A DNA stretch of 64,000 nt from Alentia gelatinosa (Eukaryota; Annelida; Polychaeta; Phyllodocida; Polynoidae), in NCBI GenBank assembly GCA_950022655.1, contig OX465583.1:70567152-70631151 (forward strand), read 5' to 3'. Position 1 is the first letter of the stretch. Each line of letters begins with the position of its first letter. This document shows positions 51,374 to 62,365 of the stretch, piece after piece. Position numbers and translations under genes: made by a program. The notes under the pieces were generated by a model. It worked only from the letters and a program-made list of their open reading frames with translations. It was not told the origin of the DNA and did not search any database.

Positions 51374-51594
51374 TAGACTTTCTCAAGTCTTTGTTTCTTC
51401 TCTTTTTTATAATATCACTCCAAACATTGAATATAGTACCTCCAGTGCTTTATTTTGAAGAAATACTGTTGCTGAATCTTTAACAGAAATCCTGTTGTAC
51501 TGGCTGTAAGGACGATAGAACTGCAGGCTTAATACAAGTCCAGATAAAATAAATGAAATAAAAAGAAAAGGATACAGGGACTGAGGCTAGTCTA
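51374..51594. mobile_element. Family A MITE
   Basis: TAGACTTTCTCAAGTCTTTG to GGACTGAGGCTAGTCTA. Flanks GGCTCTACA and GGCTATACA agree at 8 of 9. Confidence 0.85.
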
Positions 51595-51670
51595 GGCTAT
51601 ACAGTCTCAGTCTGCCAATAGACACTCTTCACACTGGCGCCATCTTGTAATGGCCGACATGTAGATCACA

Positions 51671-52528
51671 CCAGAACGAGGCGATATGCTCTCGCATGGA
51701 GCACCCACACTGCAGCAGGCCCCTAATACTATAATAATGAAAATATAAATCGCTCTTCTGTCATAAATAAACGGCCGAATTTAATAATCAAAACATTATT
51801 AGAAAGCTGAGACTCAGGCCTATCTGTTGGTATTTATATGATATACCTGTGCAATGGGTAATATTTCCTATCAAATATTGAACATCAGTATTGTTTTAGG
51901 GAAAAAAACAAAACATGTTACCTTCCTGTCTTCACAGTGATTTAATAAAACAATCTATCGCGATGACCTATAGAAATAAACACCTTATTTTTTTAAGCAC
52001 TTCAAGACAATTAAAATGATACCTATATTGCCAGTCTGTGATGAATATTATCGGAGATAATGGAGTTTAATGACAGGTGACAAAGAGTCAAAAAGAGCAC
52101 TGAAATTCCCAAATTTCCTGACAATTAACTGATGCATCATTAGTCCATTACCTCTAGAAATATCTATCATAGACTGGCAATATAATAATCGTCTTGAAGT
52201 GCTTAAAAAATAGGATCTTTATTTCTTTAGGTCATCGCGATAGATTTTACATTAAATCACTGTGAAAGCAGGAAGGAAACATGTTTGTGGTTTTTTTTAC
52301 CTAAATAATTCCGATGTTCAATCTATGGCAGGAAATCATAGACATAACACAGGTTTATCATATATATACCAACAGATAGGCCTAAGTCCCAGGTTTCTAA
52401 CAATGTTTTGATTGTAAAATTCGGTTGTTTATTCATGACAGAAGAACAATTTATATTTTCATTATTATAATGGTGTTAGCACTTGCTGCAGTGTTGGCTT
52501 CACTCTGACAGTGCTTGCCTCGTTCTGG
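51671..52528. mobile_element. 858-bp palindrome (giant foldback)
   Basis: The left arm begins CCAGAACGAGGC and the right arm ends GCCTCGTTCTGG. The arms pair over about 400 bases each (for example AACGGCCGAATTTAATAATC with the complement near 52420, and ATCTATCGCGATGACCTATA with the complement near 52235). The loop is about 40 bases near 52080-52117. Divergence between arms is modest. No transposase frame. Confidence 0.92.
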
Positions 52529-53990
52529 GGTGCGGAAATTTCGCTGGTTCGCGGCTGATATTTTATCAAATCCATAGAACCAGCGTTATCATGGCGATCG
52601 CCACGCCACGCTTATGTGCAAGAGGTAAATGTGGCACAAGAAATGGAGGCGTTACCCATAGTGCACCATAAAAATGGAACCCGTTACCGGGCCTATAATG
52701 TGACTAGGCCAGGCTTCCAAGCTAGCCAGAAAGCTCAAGCCAATTATCTAGAAACAAACTACACTTTGGGAGATTGTGAAATACAAACTATGAACACTTA
52801 CTACTCATCATTACTAACTTAACTAATTGATAACAAAGTCTAACTTCGTGGTCACTTTATCAAAATACACAAAAAAGAAAATAATAATATGGATAAATGG
52901 CTTCGAGAGTACTACAGCCTGTTGTGAAAGAGACTACCACAACAAAAGATCTGCTGGCAGAATGATTCACTCTTCCAGCAGATATTCTGTAGTCTGTGGT
53001 AAAGAAGATAAGCTAGGCGAGCGAAAGTTAAGGTTGTTCAGATCGGATTCCACCAGAGCTAAGTCAGTGTAGCTCTGGCCATTTAGTCAGCTGACTATCA
53101 CGTGACTCTAAGGTTATTCAGGAGCGAGTCTTTGAGGATACCTGACACACGGTGACGTCATATATCGCCTGGGGTGGGTGGGGGGGGGGGTGTAACAGAA
53201 GATTGCATGTATTAAAAACTACTGGTCCGTAACGATCATTGAAAGGCACAAATATAGGGGTGGTAGGTAACGGCCGAAATTTACTTTAACGATATTCTTT
53301 TTTAAAACCATCTTTAAAGATTTCACCATCATCTATGATACTGAGGAGAGAACAGGCAAAGTTGACACCCCACTGTGCTGAAAAATGAAACAATTAATAC
53401 CAATTTAACCCCGTTTTATTTGAAGTACATTATACCACTCTCGGTGACATTATGCGCAGGCCTTGATACAAGTTCCATAGAGAAAGGATGATAACGAGTC
53501 AACATTTCGGAAAAGGACATCTCATGAATTCCATTGTGACAGAATTACAAAAGTACACAATTAGGTAGATTCAAGTCCAGATATCACAATATGAATATAA
53601 AGTGGCATGGAAAATGTGTGTTTAGGACATTTTCGTATAGTTTGAGTTTTACATTTCTGAACACTTTTATCTACTGCATTTATTACTGCAGGGGCAGTAG
53701 AGGGGGCAAGATTTCTATGATGAAATTACGGTCTGTGACATGCAAAATTTAGGTTGATGTGTTATCCCTGATTTCCCTCGGTAAAGACATTTTAAGTGAA
53801 CAAAAACCCTCTGTTCCATTACAGAAGACCACAAACAATCTAGAAATGTATAGGACTAGCAATATATCAATAAAATTATGATGAGCCACAGCCCAGGAGA
53901 TTATTGACCCCTTGTAATTCCGTCACATTTCTGAATTTCACTTGCTGTATTTGGTCAATCTGCACATGCTGCAACTATGAAATTTGGAAT
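52529..53990. other. Mostly unassigned sequence
   Basis: 52590 has an ATG in good context (GTTATCATGGCG) followed by GCAAGAG / GTAAATG, a possible tiny first exon, not called. 53065-53130 shares GGCCATTTAGTCAGCTGACT with 51150. 53181 is a poly-G run. 53200-53990 shows nothing recognised. Confidence 0.35.
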
Positions 53991-54123
53991 GGCAATATTA
54001 CAATTGGTCAGAAAAATTACAAGAAAATGTAAATATATGTAATATATATCCAGAGGCTTTTGACTGCCTGCCTGTGTCACGTTTACCGTGGAATTCATGA
54101 TCTTATAAACAATGCGTTTAGTC

Positions 54124-54350
54124 AAAGGCATATCCTACAATACACAGTGGCGCCAGTGGTGTTTACAGATACTGACAACTACCTATACAAATAGGTAAAT
54201 CAGGCCAATTTGTATTTGACTGATTTATTTAGGAAATGTACTGGAAAATTTAGTTTTCTTCATCTCCAAGGACGGTGACTTATGATATAAAACCTAAATA
54301 TGTAGTACTCTACATGTACTATATTCTGTGAAAAATATAAGTTAATTATT
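54124..54350. mobile_element. Family J MITE, partial
   Basis: GTCAAAGGCATATCCTACAA, CAGTGGCGCCAGTGGTGTTT, AGGACGGTGACTTATGAT. The right end is missing. Confidence 0.6.
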
Positions 54351-54439
54351 CATTATATACAAATAAAAAAGATAAGCATAAAGCCTTCTCTCTCCTTTTT
54401 AGGTTTTATAAACAAATTGAACTTAAAAGAATGGCTAGC

Positions 54440-54508
54440 GACATTTTGTAGCCGTAGAATAACAAATAACAAATAGGGTTTGTTATTTGTTATTCTTCTT
54501 CTACAAAA
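54440..54508. repeat. Perfect small hairpin
   Basis: CATTTTGTAGCCGTAGAATA, ACAAATAACAAA and TTTGTTATTTGTTATTC, TTCTTCTACAAAATG pair over about 30 bases. Confidence 0.85.
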
Positions 54509-54861
54509 TGATCTCAGACTAAACTTAATTAAATGTACCCGCTGTCTCTGTATTGAAACCAGCATTCTAAGCTTTTTCTCTAATTATTCAAATAAAATGA
54601 CTACATTTCATGCTATTGGGCGTTTTTACAAGTAAAGAGGCTGAACATCGACGGTATAAATAAATTATTTAAAAAAGAAATAAAAAAATCCAAGACCATT
54701 GAAAAAAAGACAAATTGATATTTCAGACATGTAGCAGGGCTACTGCGCATGTGTACCGGAAGTGATCCGTGACGAATCACGTGGGGGATTCGGGCCCATA
54801 CTGACCTGTCCGTGTCTGGCACTGGGCTATTTGTGTATGTAGAATACATGCTGCGCTGCAC

Positions 54862-55385
54862 TCTCCTAGCAGAGATCTTGCTTTCTATTCCTGCATCCGC
54901 TTACATCTCTACCACAACCTGGCTGTTTGGCCCTTGGACAGTGTATCTCTAGAGTTGTATGTCAATGATCTGTCCCAAAATCTTCTGAATTCTTAGCGCT
55001 TTGGGAATTATTTTGTGTTTTACTTGTAAATAGAGATGCACATATGTATATGATACATAAGAATATATATGCTCATTTCTATTATTATTTTTTTATTTTT
55101 TATTGTGGAGAATATTTTATTTTCAACTTGTACAGGATATATACACACAAGTATTCTATCAGCCATAAAGAAACAGATACATTTCTAAATGATATAGGGT
55201 TGTCATGCACTGGTAAATTAATCTACCCTGTTTCTACAGATTTTCGAAATACATGTGTCACATCTCACCCATGGAATATTATTTCTTCTCCCCATCGTTT
55301 TTAAATTTTCATACAGGACAAAACATGTTATATCAAATCAGACATAGTCATAGCGATTGCTTTCTTCATTGGACGACTCACTGTT
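54862..55385. repeat. Dispersed repeat V, copy 1
   Basis: ACTCTCCTAGCAGAGATCTT, TGAATTCTTAGCGCTTTGGG, AATTATTTTGTGTTTTACTT, ending CATAGTCATAGCGATTGCTT. Homologous to 58908-59175. Confidence 0.7.
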
Positions 55386-55601
55386 TTAGAGTCTATTAGC
55401 GCTATAGAGCCGCGAAACATCTGCTTGGAGAGTGTCTGGGCTGCGCATGGCCGTGGTCACGTTCTCACTCTCCCTGTTTGGTAATCCTCGCCGCTCTGTT
55501 GAAGCCTGCAGCACCGATCTGTTGGACACACTCCGTTCCCGACCATCGACCTTGAGATGGTGCGACATCGGAATACCTAAAGCCACCAGTGTTACATCAG
55601 C
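55386..55601 (-). CDS. Candidate terminal exon, unknown protein
   Basis: On the minus strand ATTGTGTCTTTTTCCTCAG is a strong acceptor. From 55601 a frame is open for 71 residues to TAA at 55386-55388. It begins ADVTLVALGIPMSHHLKV, then DGRERSVSNRSVLQAS, and ends DTLQADVSRLYSANRL. It is markedly GC-richer than its surroundings, with arginine/serine-rich composition like a cytoplasmic tail. Minus-strand AATAAA-like sequence lies near 55090. A possible upstream partner ends ATGGCCCAG before GTGGGTGT at about 55755 and would join in phase to give MAQ-ADVTL, but has no good acceptor. No family is recognised. Confidence 0.38.
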   Translation of the reverse strand, partial: ADVTLVALGIPMSHHLKVDGRERSVSNRSVLQASTERRGLPNRESENVTTAMRSPDTLQADVSRLYSANRL

Positions 55602-55985
55602 CTGAGGAAAAAGACACAATATCCACAGAATATCCCCCTCTCCTCACCCCCATACCTAAAGAGTCAAGGCAACTATCGGGCAGAACAAGAAATGGATATT
55701 TACCCAACCCCTGACAGCGATCCCCGCCGCTTTGCCCTCACTGACACCCACCTGGGCCATTGTATCCATGCAGCTCATCCATAGCGCTCGTATACATATA
55801 CACACCCACACATCACATTCATTTACATCCCACATATATCCTACACCAGACATATATATATACATCACTCTTTTATATGTGCATAAAACACGAATAGATT
55901 CCTGCGTAGATGCAACCTATATGTATACATGCATATATATGTATATATTCACAATTATAAGACCCCATTTAAAATGTATGGGGAC
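55602..55985. other. Unassigned; possible upstream exon
   Basis: Contains the donor-like ATGGCCCAG/GTGGGTGT (minus strand, about 55755) described with the exon below it, and TA/CA-rich low-complexity sequence. Confidence 0.3.
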
Positions 55986-56004
55986 TCAGTAAACAACGAT
56001 CCAT

Positions 56005-56230
56005 TGTATAAAACCTTTCAGATACCATAACTGTGGTATACATATTCACATCTGTGGTATACGGATTCACATCTGTGGATTACGGCTTCAAATCCATGGT
56101 ATACGGGGAAAAAAGTCCCTTTCTGCTATTAAGCAAAGAAATAGTACCTGTTGTTATACCCTTTAATATAGTAATTGCTGGGTTTCATTTATTCGAAAAG
56201 ATGAACAACAAATGCAAAAAACGATTTTAT
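56005..56230. repeat. Q motif array and G-associated repeat
   Basis: ACTGTGGTATACATATTCAC, CATCTGTGGTATACGGATTC, CCATGGTATACGGGGAAAAA: four degenerate copies. Then TTGTTTAACCAAG and ATGAACAACAAATGCAAAAA shared with 49150. Confidence 0.65.
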
Positions 56231-56564
56231 TGTTTAACCAAGTTATAACTAGTTATTCATAATTGTAACAACTTGCGCAGCGCGCCTTCTTAGTGTAATA
56301 AATCCTTTCCTCCAATGATGTCTCATCATTTAGACTTCTGTATACACAATTTAGCACTAGAGGTCTGCAAATTGGCATGTGACTATATCTTTATATATAT
56401 GGTCAGGGAAGATAAGATGCTGTGGTAATTTGAGGTAAGGTCATGTAAAATGACAGGCTTGTGACAGAGGTGCAATAGAGTTGTGTATATCTTACAAATA
56501 CCCTGCTATAAACTATCTCTAGATGACCTCTATACTCCCACACAGCAGAGATATTGTGGCTTAA

Positions 56565-57245
56565 GGCCAGTTCACACTGCGCGACAGGGTCGCTTGCGAG
56601 CGGGTACCTCTAGTCTCAGACTGGGCATACCTGAGGTACCTCCAGTCTGATACTTATTGTGACTGATAGGCCCAGTCTTAGACTAGCGGGAAGCATGCAG
56701 TTCACACTGTGCGTTTTGTCACATGGTCCCCAGTCTAAAGGGTGGCGTCCACCAACCACGACAAGGCTACGACAAGCACCAACAAGAAAGTTCCAATCGG
56801 CGCTTGTCACAGCCTTTTCGCAAGAAGGGGGGCTTCACGACAGCCTTGACAGGGCGTGTCGGGAAGTGCACACTCCACCAAAATTTCCTATCGTAGACCT
56901 CTATGACACGCTCCCAACACGCCATGACACTCCACGACAAGGGTCCAGTCGTTGGGAAAATCGAACATGCTCGATGTTGTAACCTTGTCAGAAGGCTCCC
57001 GACAAGCTTCCAATTGTGACCTTGCTGTAAACTCTTGTTGGGAACTGGGATCCACCAACCACGACAAGGCCGCCAATCGTAGGCCAATCGTGGACCTTGT
57101 CGGGAACCCATTGTCGTAGCCTTGTCGTGCTTGGTGGACGCACCCCTTTAGACTGGGCGTACCTGATTTGCCCAGTCGCAGGTTAGTTTTGCTACGCGCT
57201 CACAGGTACCTCTAGTCTGAGACTGGGCGTACCTAGGTACCTCCA
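56565..57245. mobile_element. Family X inverted-repeat element, split by family H
   Basis: CCAGTTCACACTGCGCGACA, TACCTCTAGTCTCAGACTGG, CCCAGTCTAAA | (H) | TTTAGACTGGGCGTACC, TACCTCTAGTCTGAGACTGG. The X sequence is itself full of GACTGGG/CCCAGTC inversions. Confidence 0.7.
56737..57149. mobile_element. Family H MITE, copy 3 (nested in X)
   Basis: AAAGGGTGGCGTCCACCAAC to CTTGGTGGACGCACCCCTTT, with CACGACAAGGCTACGACAAG. The junctions CTAAAGGG and CCCCTTTAG suggest a TA target, though the other copies fit TTAA equally well. Confidence 0.87.
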
Positions 57246-57328
57246 GTAACACAATATGAACTGGGCATAAACACTAGGTTTTCTTCTCCTACACAACGTC
57301 TTGACTCCCTGCCCCCTCCCCCACTTAC

Positions 57329-57450
57329 ACACCCAGGTCACGTGTTGGGGGGTGGGCGGGCGGTATCGGCCATCCTAGAGTTTGATCCTCGTTTTGGATC
57401 TCCTCTAGCGGCGTCTCCTTCTCGTGAAAAACCCGCCAAGAATGCGACAT
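57329..57450 (-). CDS. Candidate first exon, unknown protein
   Basis: An ATG at 57450 (minus strand) opens MSHSWRVFHEKETPLEEI, then QNEDQTLGWPIPPAHPPT and RDLG. It runs 122 bases to GGGTGT before GTAAGTGG, a consensus donor. A TAA would follow immediately in the unspliced reading, as expected at a real donor. The sequence is CpG-containing and upstream is a CACCC/GGGTG-rich repeat that could act as a promoter. The frame ends with two bases over. The terminal exon at 55601 does not match that phase directly, so an intermediate exon would be needed. Unknown family. Confidence 0.27.
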
Positions 57451-57479
57451 CTCTGCCCACCCCCCTCCTCCAACCCGCC

Positions 57480-57545
57480 CACCCACACACCCACCCACCC
57501 ACCCACCGAAACACCCACCCGCCCACCCGCACACACACCCACTCA
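57480..57545. repeat. CACCC-rich microsatellite
   Basis: CACCCACCCACCCACCGAAA and related, with ACACACAC. Confidence 0.85.
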
Positions 57546-57854
57546 GTCACCCTACAACACGCAAAGTTTGATCTAATGACGAGGAAAAAGTGGGTTAAAA
57601 AAGCCAGAGAATTGTGTACACTAAAAGGGCTAGACGTCGCTACCCATATTTTATCCCCATCTCCTGCCGAGGTAATGGGTGAGATACATGGAGATTGAGG
57701 GAGGAGTTATCGAAAGGCAAGATTTAAAAAAAACAACAACAAAAACTGGGGCTGAGTTGGGGGATGATGGTGGGCATTATAACTGTTCACAGAGCAAACC
57801 TCTCATTCTACATCATGACCTGAAGTTATTCTCTGTGTTGTCCTCATGTTTATC

Positions 57855-58210
57855 TAAAGTCCAATGCACATCTACTGATTTGGGGTTGAACGATTAGTTC
57901 CCAAATCGTATAGTTGTCGGTGAACTTGTCGCAGGCAAATTTCAGAGGGTATTTCCAATGTTCATCAACATGTTGATAAACTTTTGGTGAGCGATTTAGG
58001 AATATCGACCAACAACTCAATGCTGACAAAAGAACATCTCAAGGGCAGGAGGGGGTTCACTAATCGTTGGCTGGCCAATGCCTAGCTGCCCCACATCTAC
58101 CGACTAGAGCTGACTCCATTAGGATGCCTCGCTTGAGCAAAGTACCATTCCTTTGTTGCCAACAAAGGTACATCTATGTTCCGAAATCGGTAGATGTGCA
58201 TTGGACTTTA
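57855..58210. mobile_element. Foldback MITE with 28-bp ends and TA target
   Basis: AAAGTCCAATGCACATCTAC and GTAGATGTGCATTGGACTTT are exact complements flanked by TA. An inner inversion AACGATTAG / CTAATCGTT is also present. Confidence 0.9.
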
Positions 58211-58326
58211 GCTTGGTATAGACGTCAATAGTCTTAACATTAGGAACTCATACTCAACAGGCTTGCGAGTATGATAAATCATACTCAAGGTGTGATAAAA
58301 AGATAGATATTTCCAGGCTAAGATAT
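58211..58326. mobile_element. Solo second hairpin, subfamily B1
   Basis: CTTAACATTAGGAACTCATA, CTCAACAGGCTTGCGAGTAT, TTTCCAGGCTAAGATATT. Directly abuts the foldback at 57855. Confidence 0.75.
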
Positions 58327-58360
58327 TATCAAAGATGTGTTTATAAGAAGTAGTCTCTTA

Positions 58361-58885
58361 AAGCCTGTTTCCATCGGCCGATTTCGCGTCACCGATCTAT
58401 AGTAAGGAACTATAGAGGGACTTTTTGACACCAAATCAGCAAATGGAAACGACCCAGATAGTGAAATGCCAACAAAATTTTCTGCTTAGATTATGCAATG
58501 TGGCACTACCGACAGATTTCTTTCCCGACTGACAAAATGAAAGCCCTTTGACTTTTTTAGTATCTGAGGGTCTATAAACTGTGAACACTGAGTGAAAACT
58601 GTTCAAGGCCCGTTTCCATTGACCCCCGAAAAAGGTGTAAATTTTTTGTGTTCTCTTAATAGCCTATTTTTATTAGCTATCACCGATATAGTCAGGAACC
58701 ACCGATGGACCTTTAGTATTGCTTACGCAAAATGTGAATAGGCTTTTAAGAGAAGACAACAAATCTACACCGTTTCTGTTGGCCAATGGAAACAGGCTTT
58801 CACAGATTATTTGATACCGATACCGCCGACAGACTTTTAAGGGAACCCAAAAAACCTCCACGTCTTTGTTGGTCAATGGAAACAT
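58361..58885. mobile_element. Family I MITEs, compound
   Basis: GCCTGTTTCCATCGGCCGAT, GCCCGTTTCCATTGACCCCC, TTGGCCAATGGAAACAGGCT and TTGGTCAATGGAAACATAG. At least two overlapping or tandem copies. Confidence 0.78.
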
Positions 58886-58907
58886 AGTTAAAAGACACAC
58901 ATGTCAG

Positions 58908-59175
58908 CATTCTCCTAGCAGAGATCCTGCACTTCCTGCGGCCGCTTGTATCTCTCCACTGGCCTGCTTATTTGGGACAAAATCTTTCCCATCCGCTAGT
59001 TTATGAAATATTCTAAATTCTTAACGCTTTTAGGAAGTATTTTGTGTTCTACTTGTATATAGAAATGCTTGTATTTATATGGTAAATGATATACACTCAT
59101 TTCTGTTGTTTTTTAAATCACATCAGACATAGTCTTAGGGATTAATTTCTTCAATGGAAAGTACCTTATGTGTTG
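58908..59175. repeat. Dispersed repeat V, copy 2
   Basis: ATTCTCCTAGCAGAGATCCT, TAAATTCTTAACGCTTTTAG, AAGTATTTTGTGTTCTACTT, ATCAGACATAGTCTTAGGGA. Confidence 0.7.
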
Positions 59176-59710
59176 CAGGGTTTTGTTTGTTGACATAACA
59201 CATGTGTTCACTCGAAGGGGCAGTCTAATCAAATGTGCATTGACATTATAAAGTGATTTAAAGCTGAAAAAAGAAACGGCTGGATTGTCTCTGAAGCTCA
59301 TGAAACAATTCCTATATTCCTTATAATATATGAGTTGTTTGTGTTTCATAACTTTGAGAGTGACCTTGAAATGTTGGCTGGTTCCCCATGTCCTTAGTGG
59401 ATACCCTGGGAAGCAGCATTTGATCGAAGCAGAGATTAGTAAGCGTTAGCGCCATGAAAGATCTGCTGGGAGAGTGACATGACAGACCTCGCTCTGACTT
59501 GTGCTCCTCTACAAGATGGCCGACGTGTAAACATGTAAAATAAGAATCCCGTTCTAATGTGATTGTTTTTTTCCTAATACACGTATAGTTCATTTCCTGT
59601 GTGATATACTCGGACAGTGACACTTTTGCTGCTTATGCGGCAAGAAAGGTCTGAATAGATAAATATGTATCACCTTTCTACTCACTCCTATCTGACTCGT
59701 GGCCCATTTC
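59176..59710. other. Unassigned sequence
   Basis: Frames at 59113-59349 and 59321-59623 (minus) have no supporting signals. CTACAAGATGGCCGACGTGT recalls 51640. Confidence 0.35.
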
Positions 59711-59989
59711 CACCCCTCTCATAAGATCTCACACTCTCTAAGCGATATTCTGTATTCCAGTCCAAATAAAGCCACTAGGGCGCCATGTACACAGTATTCC
59801 CGCTAGGTGGCATCATTCAGATTATAGGAATCTTTGGGTTGCATTGATGTACGTCTTTAGAACGAGATGTAGGCCAGTGGATTCTCAAGGCTCTAAGCCT
59901 AGGTTGTTAAGAATTCTTCTCCCATAGAGCGTAGTGAGAACCTTGTATAGAATACCCCTTAGAGACTGTGAGATCTTATGAGAGGGGTG
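59711..59989. mobile_element. Family C (hAT-like) MITE, full copy
   Basis: CACCCCTCTCATAAGATCTC to GAGATCTTATGAGAGGGGTG, the longest terminal inverted repeats of the family. Flanks CCCATTTC and CCATTTTC agree at 6 of 8. Confidence 0.87.
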
Positions 59990-60134
59990 CCATTTTCATC
60001 CTCATAGTTCGCCTCCACCAGTGTTACCCATCTCGTGCTGATGCTTTATAGAGCTACTTCAGAAAGGCGGTCATCAGGGGCGTCAGAACATTTGAAAGGA
60101 GGATGGCATAATAAAGAATTGCTGACTTTTGTCT

Positions 60135-60375
60135 TGGTAGTCAGACTTTGAGATTTTCTTTTTCCACTGGATTTACCCTGAAAGGTCTGTGAAAAGTTAA
60201 GGCTTAGCATTCATGAATAGCATGCAAAAAAGTCAGACTTTGACATTTTCCACGGTGAAAAGTCAGGGCTTAGCCATCATAGCACGCGAAAAAGTCAGAC
60301 TTTGACATTTTTCCACAGTGAAAAGTCAGGGCTTAGTCATCGTTGCACGCCAAAGTTAGACTTAGATATTTTTCG
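60135..60375. repeat. 62-bp tandem repeat
   Basis: GTCAGACTTTGACATTTTCC, ACGGTGAAAAGTCAGGGCTT, AGCCATCATAGCACGC. GTCAGACTT at 60232 and 60294 gives the period; outer units are degenerate. Confidence 0.85.
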
Positions 60376-60379
60376 ATGC

Positions 60380-60910
60380 AGAAAAGTCAAGACAGTGTTT
60401 ACACTTGATTGAGTTAATTCTAAAGCTGCTGAGTCTTTTGGGCCGCCCCCCCCCCCCCCTTCTCCCCCTTCTCTGACGCCACTGTCAGCACACAAATATC
60501 CAAGCGCGGAATTTATCATAAAAAAAAGAAATAAAGAAATTCCAGCGAACGAAAATCTATAACAGATCCACATAAATCAATGTTGAGTTATTGAGCTACA
60601 AAATAGTTCATTTTTTTATGCTTGGTGTTTATGTATATATATGGTTGAAGCTCGCTTTCTGCAAAGTTTACTTGTAATAAAAAATTTGAATGGTGCGTTT
60701 AAAAAAAAGATTGACTTATGATCCGGAAAGACTCAGACATAATAAAGCGATAGATTTAGCTGTCTATCGCAGCTCATAAATCGCACCTTGTGATTTGACC
60801 TGCCCGCAACTGGGACTCCCCAAAACCAGCCAACCAAAATATTTATAACCGTAGGTTTGGAGAATGTATTTAGATGTTCTCCAGGTGTAGAGACTGTTAC
60901 CGTACCTTCT
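60380..60910. other. Unassigned; poly-C run
   Basis: A run of C at about 60445-60459 and AT-rich sequence otherwise. Confidence 0.4.
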
Positions 60911-61317
60911 TTTTGGTTTGTTTGGTTTGATTTAACATCCAGTCAACCATTATAGGTCCTTACTGGACTTTCTCAAGGTTGCTTTACACCAAAAGGGTGG
61001 TGATCGAATCTATGTGATGAATTCAGGTAGAAATCTCACCCCTACACATTTACCGAGGTGAGAGTTCTTATAGTTCCCACACCACATAGACATGGTATAA
61101 CAAGGATTGGCCTTTGATATGGCAGTAAATCTACCACTGCTGGGAATGAAGGAGAAAGGTGGCTGTGCACCACTCCACATAGACATGGCATGAGAAGAAC
61201 TGGCCTTGATATAGCAGTAAATCTACCACTGCTGGGGGATGGGATTCGAACCCACAAGTCCTACAACTTTGGGGTTTCAAGTCCAGTGCCCAAACCACTG
61301 AGCTAACTCCCCACCCC
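60911..61317 (-). mobile_element. tRNA-derived SINE, full-length copy
   Basis: The minus-strand head is GGGGTGGGGAGTTAGCTCAG, TGGTTTGGGCACTGGACTTG, with box A (TAGCTCAGTGG) and box B (GGTTCGAATCC) intact. The GGACTTGAAACCCC anticodon arm and long variable region recall a serine tRNA. Then two AGCAGTGGTAGATTTACTGC units and the tail GACTGGATGTTAAATCAAAC. Confidence 0.88.
61236..61317 (-). promoter_or_regulatory. SINE internal polymerase III promoter
   Basis: Box A TAGCTCAGTGG and box B GGTTCGAATCC with normal tRNA-like spacing inside the SINE head. Confidence 0.75.
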
Positions 61318-62010
61318 CTTCTCTTAGGAGTGACTGTATCAGACTTATGTCAAAGTACTACGAAGAGGATTTTGCCCACTGTCCCTGGAAATTATGGATC
61401 ATTAAGAACCGTTAAGAGGACTTTGCTAAATGTCCCTGGTATTTCTAGATTATTAGGAATTGCAAAGAAAACCCAAATAAAGCTAGAGAAAATGCAAAAG
61501 AACATAGATCACGATGATAACTATCCTAGAATTTGGTCTAGAATAAGTCACTGTTATTCTCCAAGAATATTCACTCCATGTTCAAGTCTAATTGAACAAA
61601 TTGGACGTTAAACTACCCACACAAACTCCATGTTCATATTGATATGAGTATAATCAATAGTTATGAATATCGTTTAGGATGTATCATGGCTTTACTTGGC
61701 CACCAAAAATACACAGCGAAATACATAGAAAACTACTTCTCTAATTATGATGATTGTACAAAACAATGTATCGAGGCAACTTTCTTAGAAAACGTTTGCT
61801 TTGCCAAACATACCATCTGGATATATATATCAATAATCAGAAAGAAAAGAAATAAAAGAAATAAACGCTGTTTTGAATAAAGGGACAAAACCTAGTGCTT
61901 GAATTGATCATGTTTTAATTCTACCATTATTATTGGTATATGAGAGGATAATCCTCGACTGGTCATGAATATCCCTTGATGTAGATTAGAATCATTATCC
62001 CTTATTCCTA
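61318..62010. other. Unassigned; SINE tail-like fragment
   Basis: 61583-61615 reads GTCTAATTGAACAAATTGGA then CGTTAAAC on the plus strand, matching the tail of the SINE at 37429. The 93- and 78-codon plus frames at 61330-61611 and 61644-61880 have no supporting signals. Confidence 0.4.
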
Positions 62011-62014
62011 TATA

Positions 62015-62365
62015 CCTATGACCGAACAACCTATGATTACTTAACGCTGCTGGGGGTGGAATAACTTTTGATTACTGCCCAGGTTGAAGTTACTGCCAAG
62101 GTTGACGTTTACTGCCCAGGTTGACGTTTACTGCCCAGTTTGACGTTCAGAGACATTCTGTTTTTATCGATTTTAGCCGACAATTGAAGGAATATAGGAA
62201 TAGGGAAACCATTTACCAGTGGAAATAAGTCAAAGTTACTCAGGAAGGCTTGGAAAAATTACTGCCCAAGGCGTAGCCGCGGGCAGTAATTTTTCCAAGC
62301 CTTACCTCGTAACTTTGACTTATTCCCACCGGAACATAGTTTCCCTCTATTCCTGTATACACGCT
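62015..62365. mobile_element. Family U repeat, copy 2
   Basis: ATATACCTATGACCGAACAA, GTTGACGTTTACTGCCCAGG in three tandem pieces, and a hairpin AGGCTTGGAAAAATTACTGC / GCAGTAATTTTTCCAAGCCT centred on CAAGGCGTAGCCGCGG. Confidence 0.8.
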
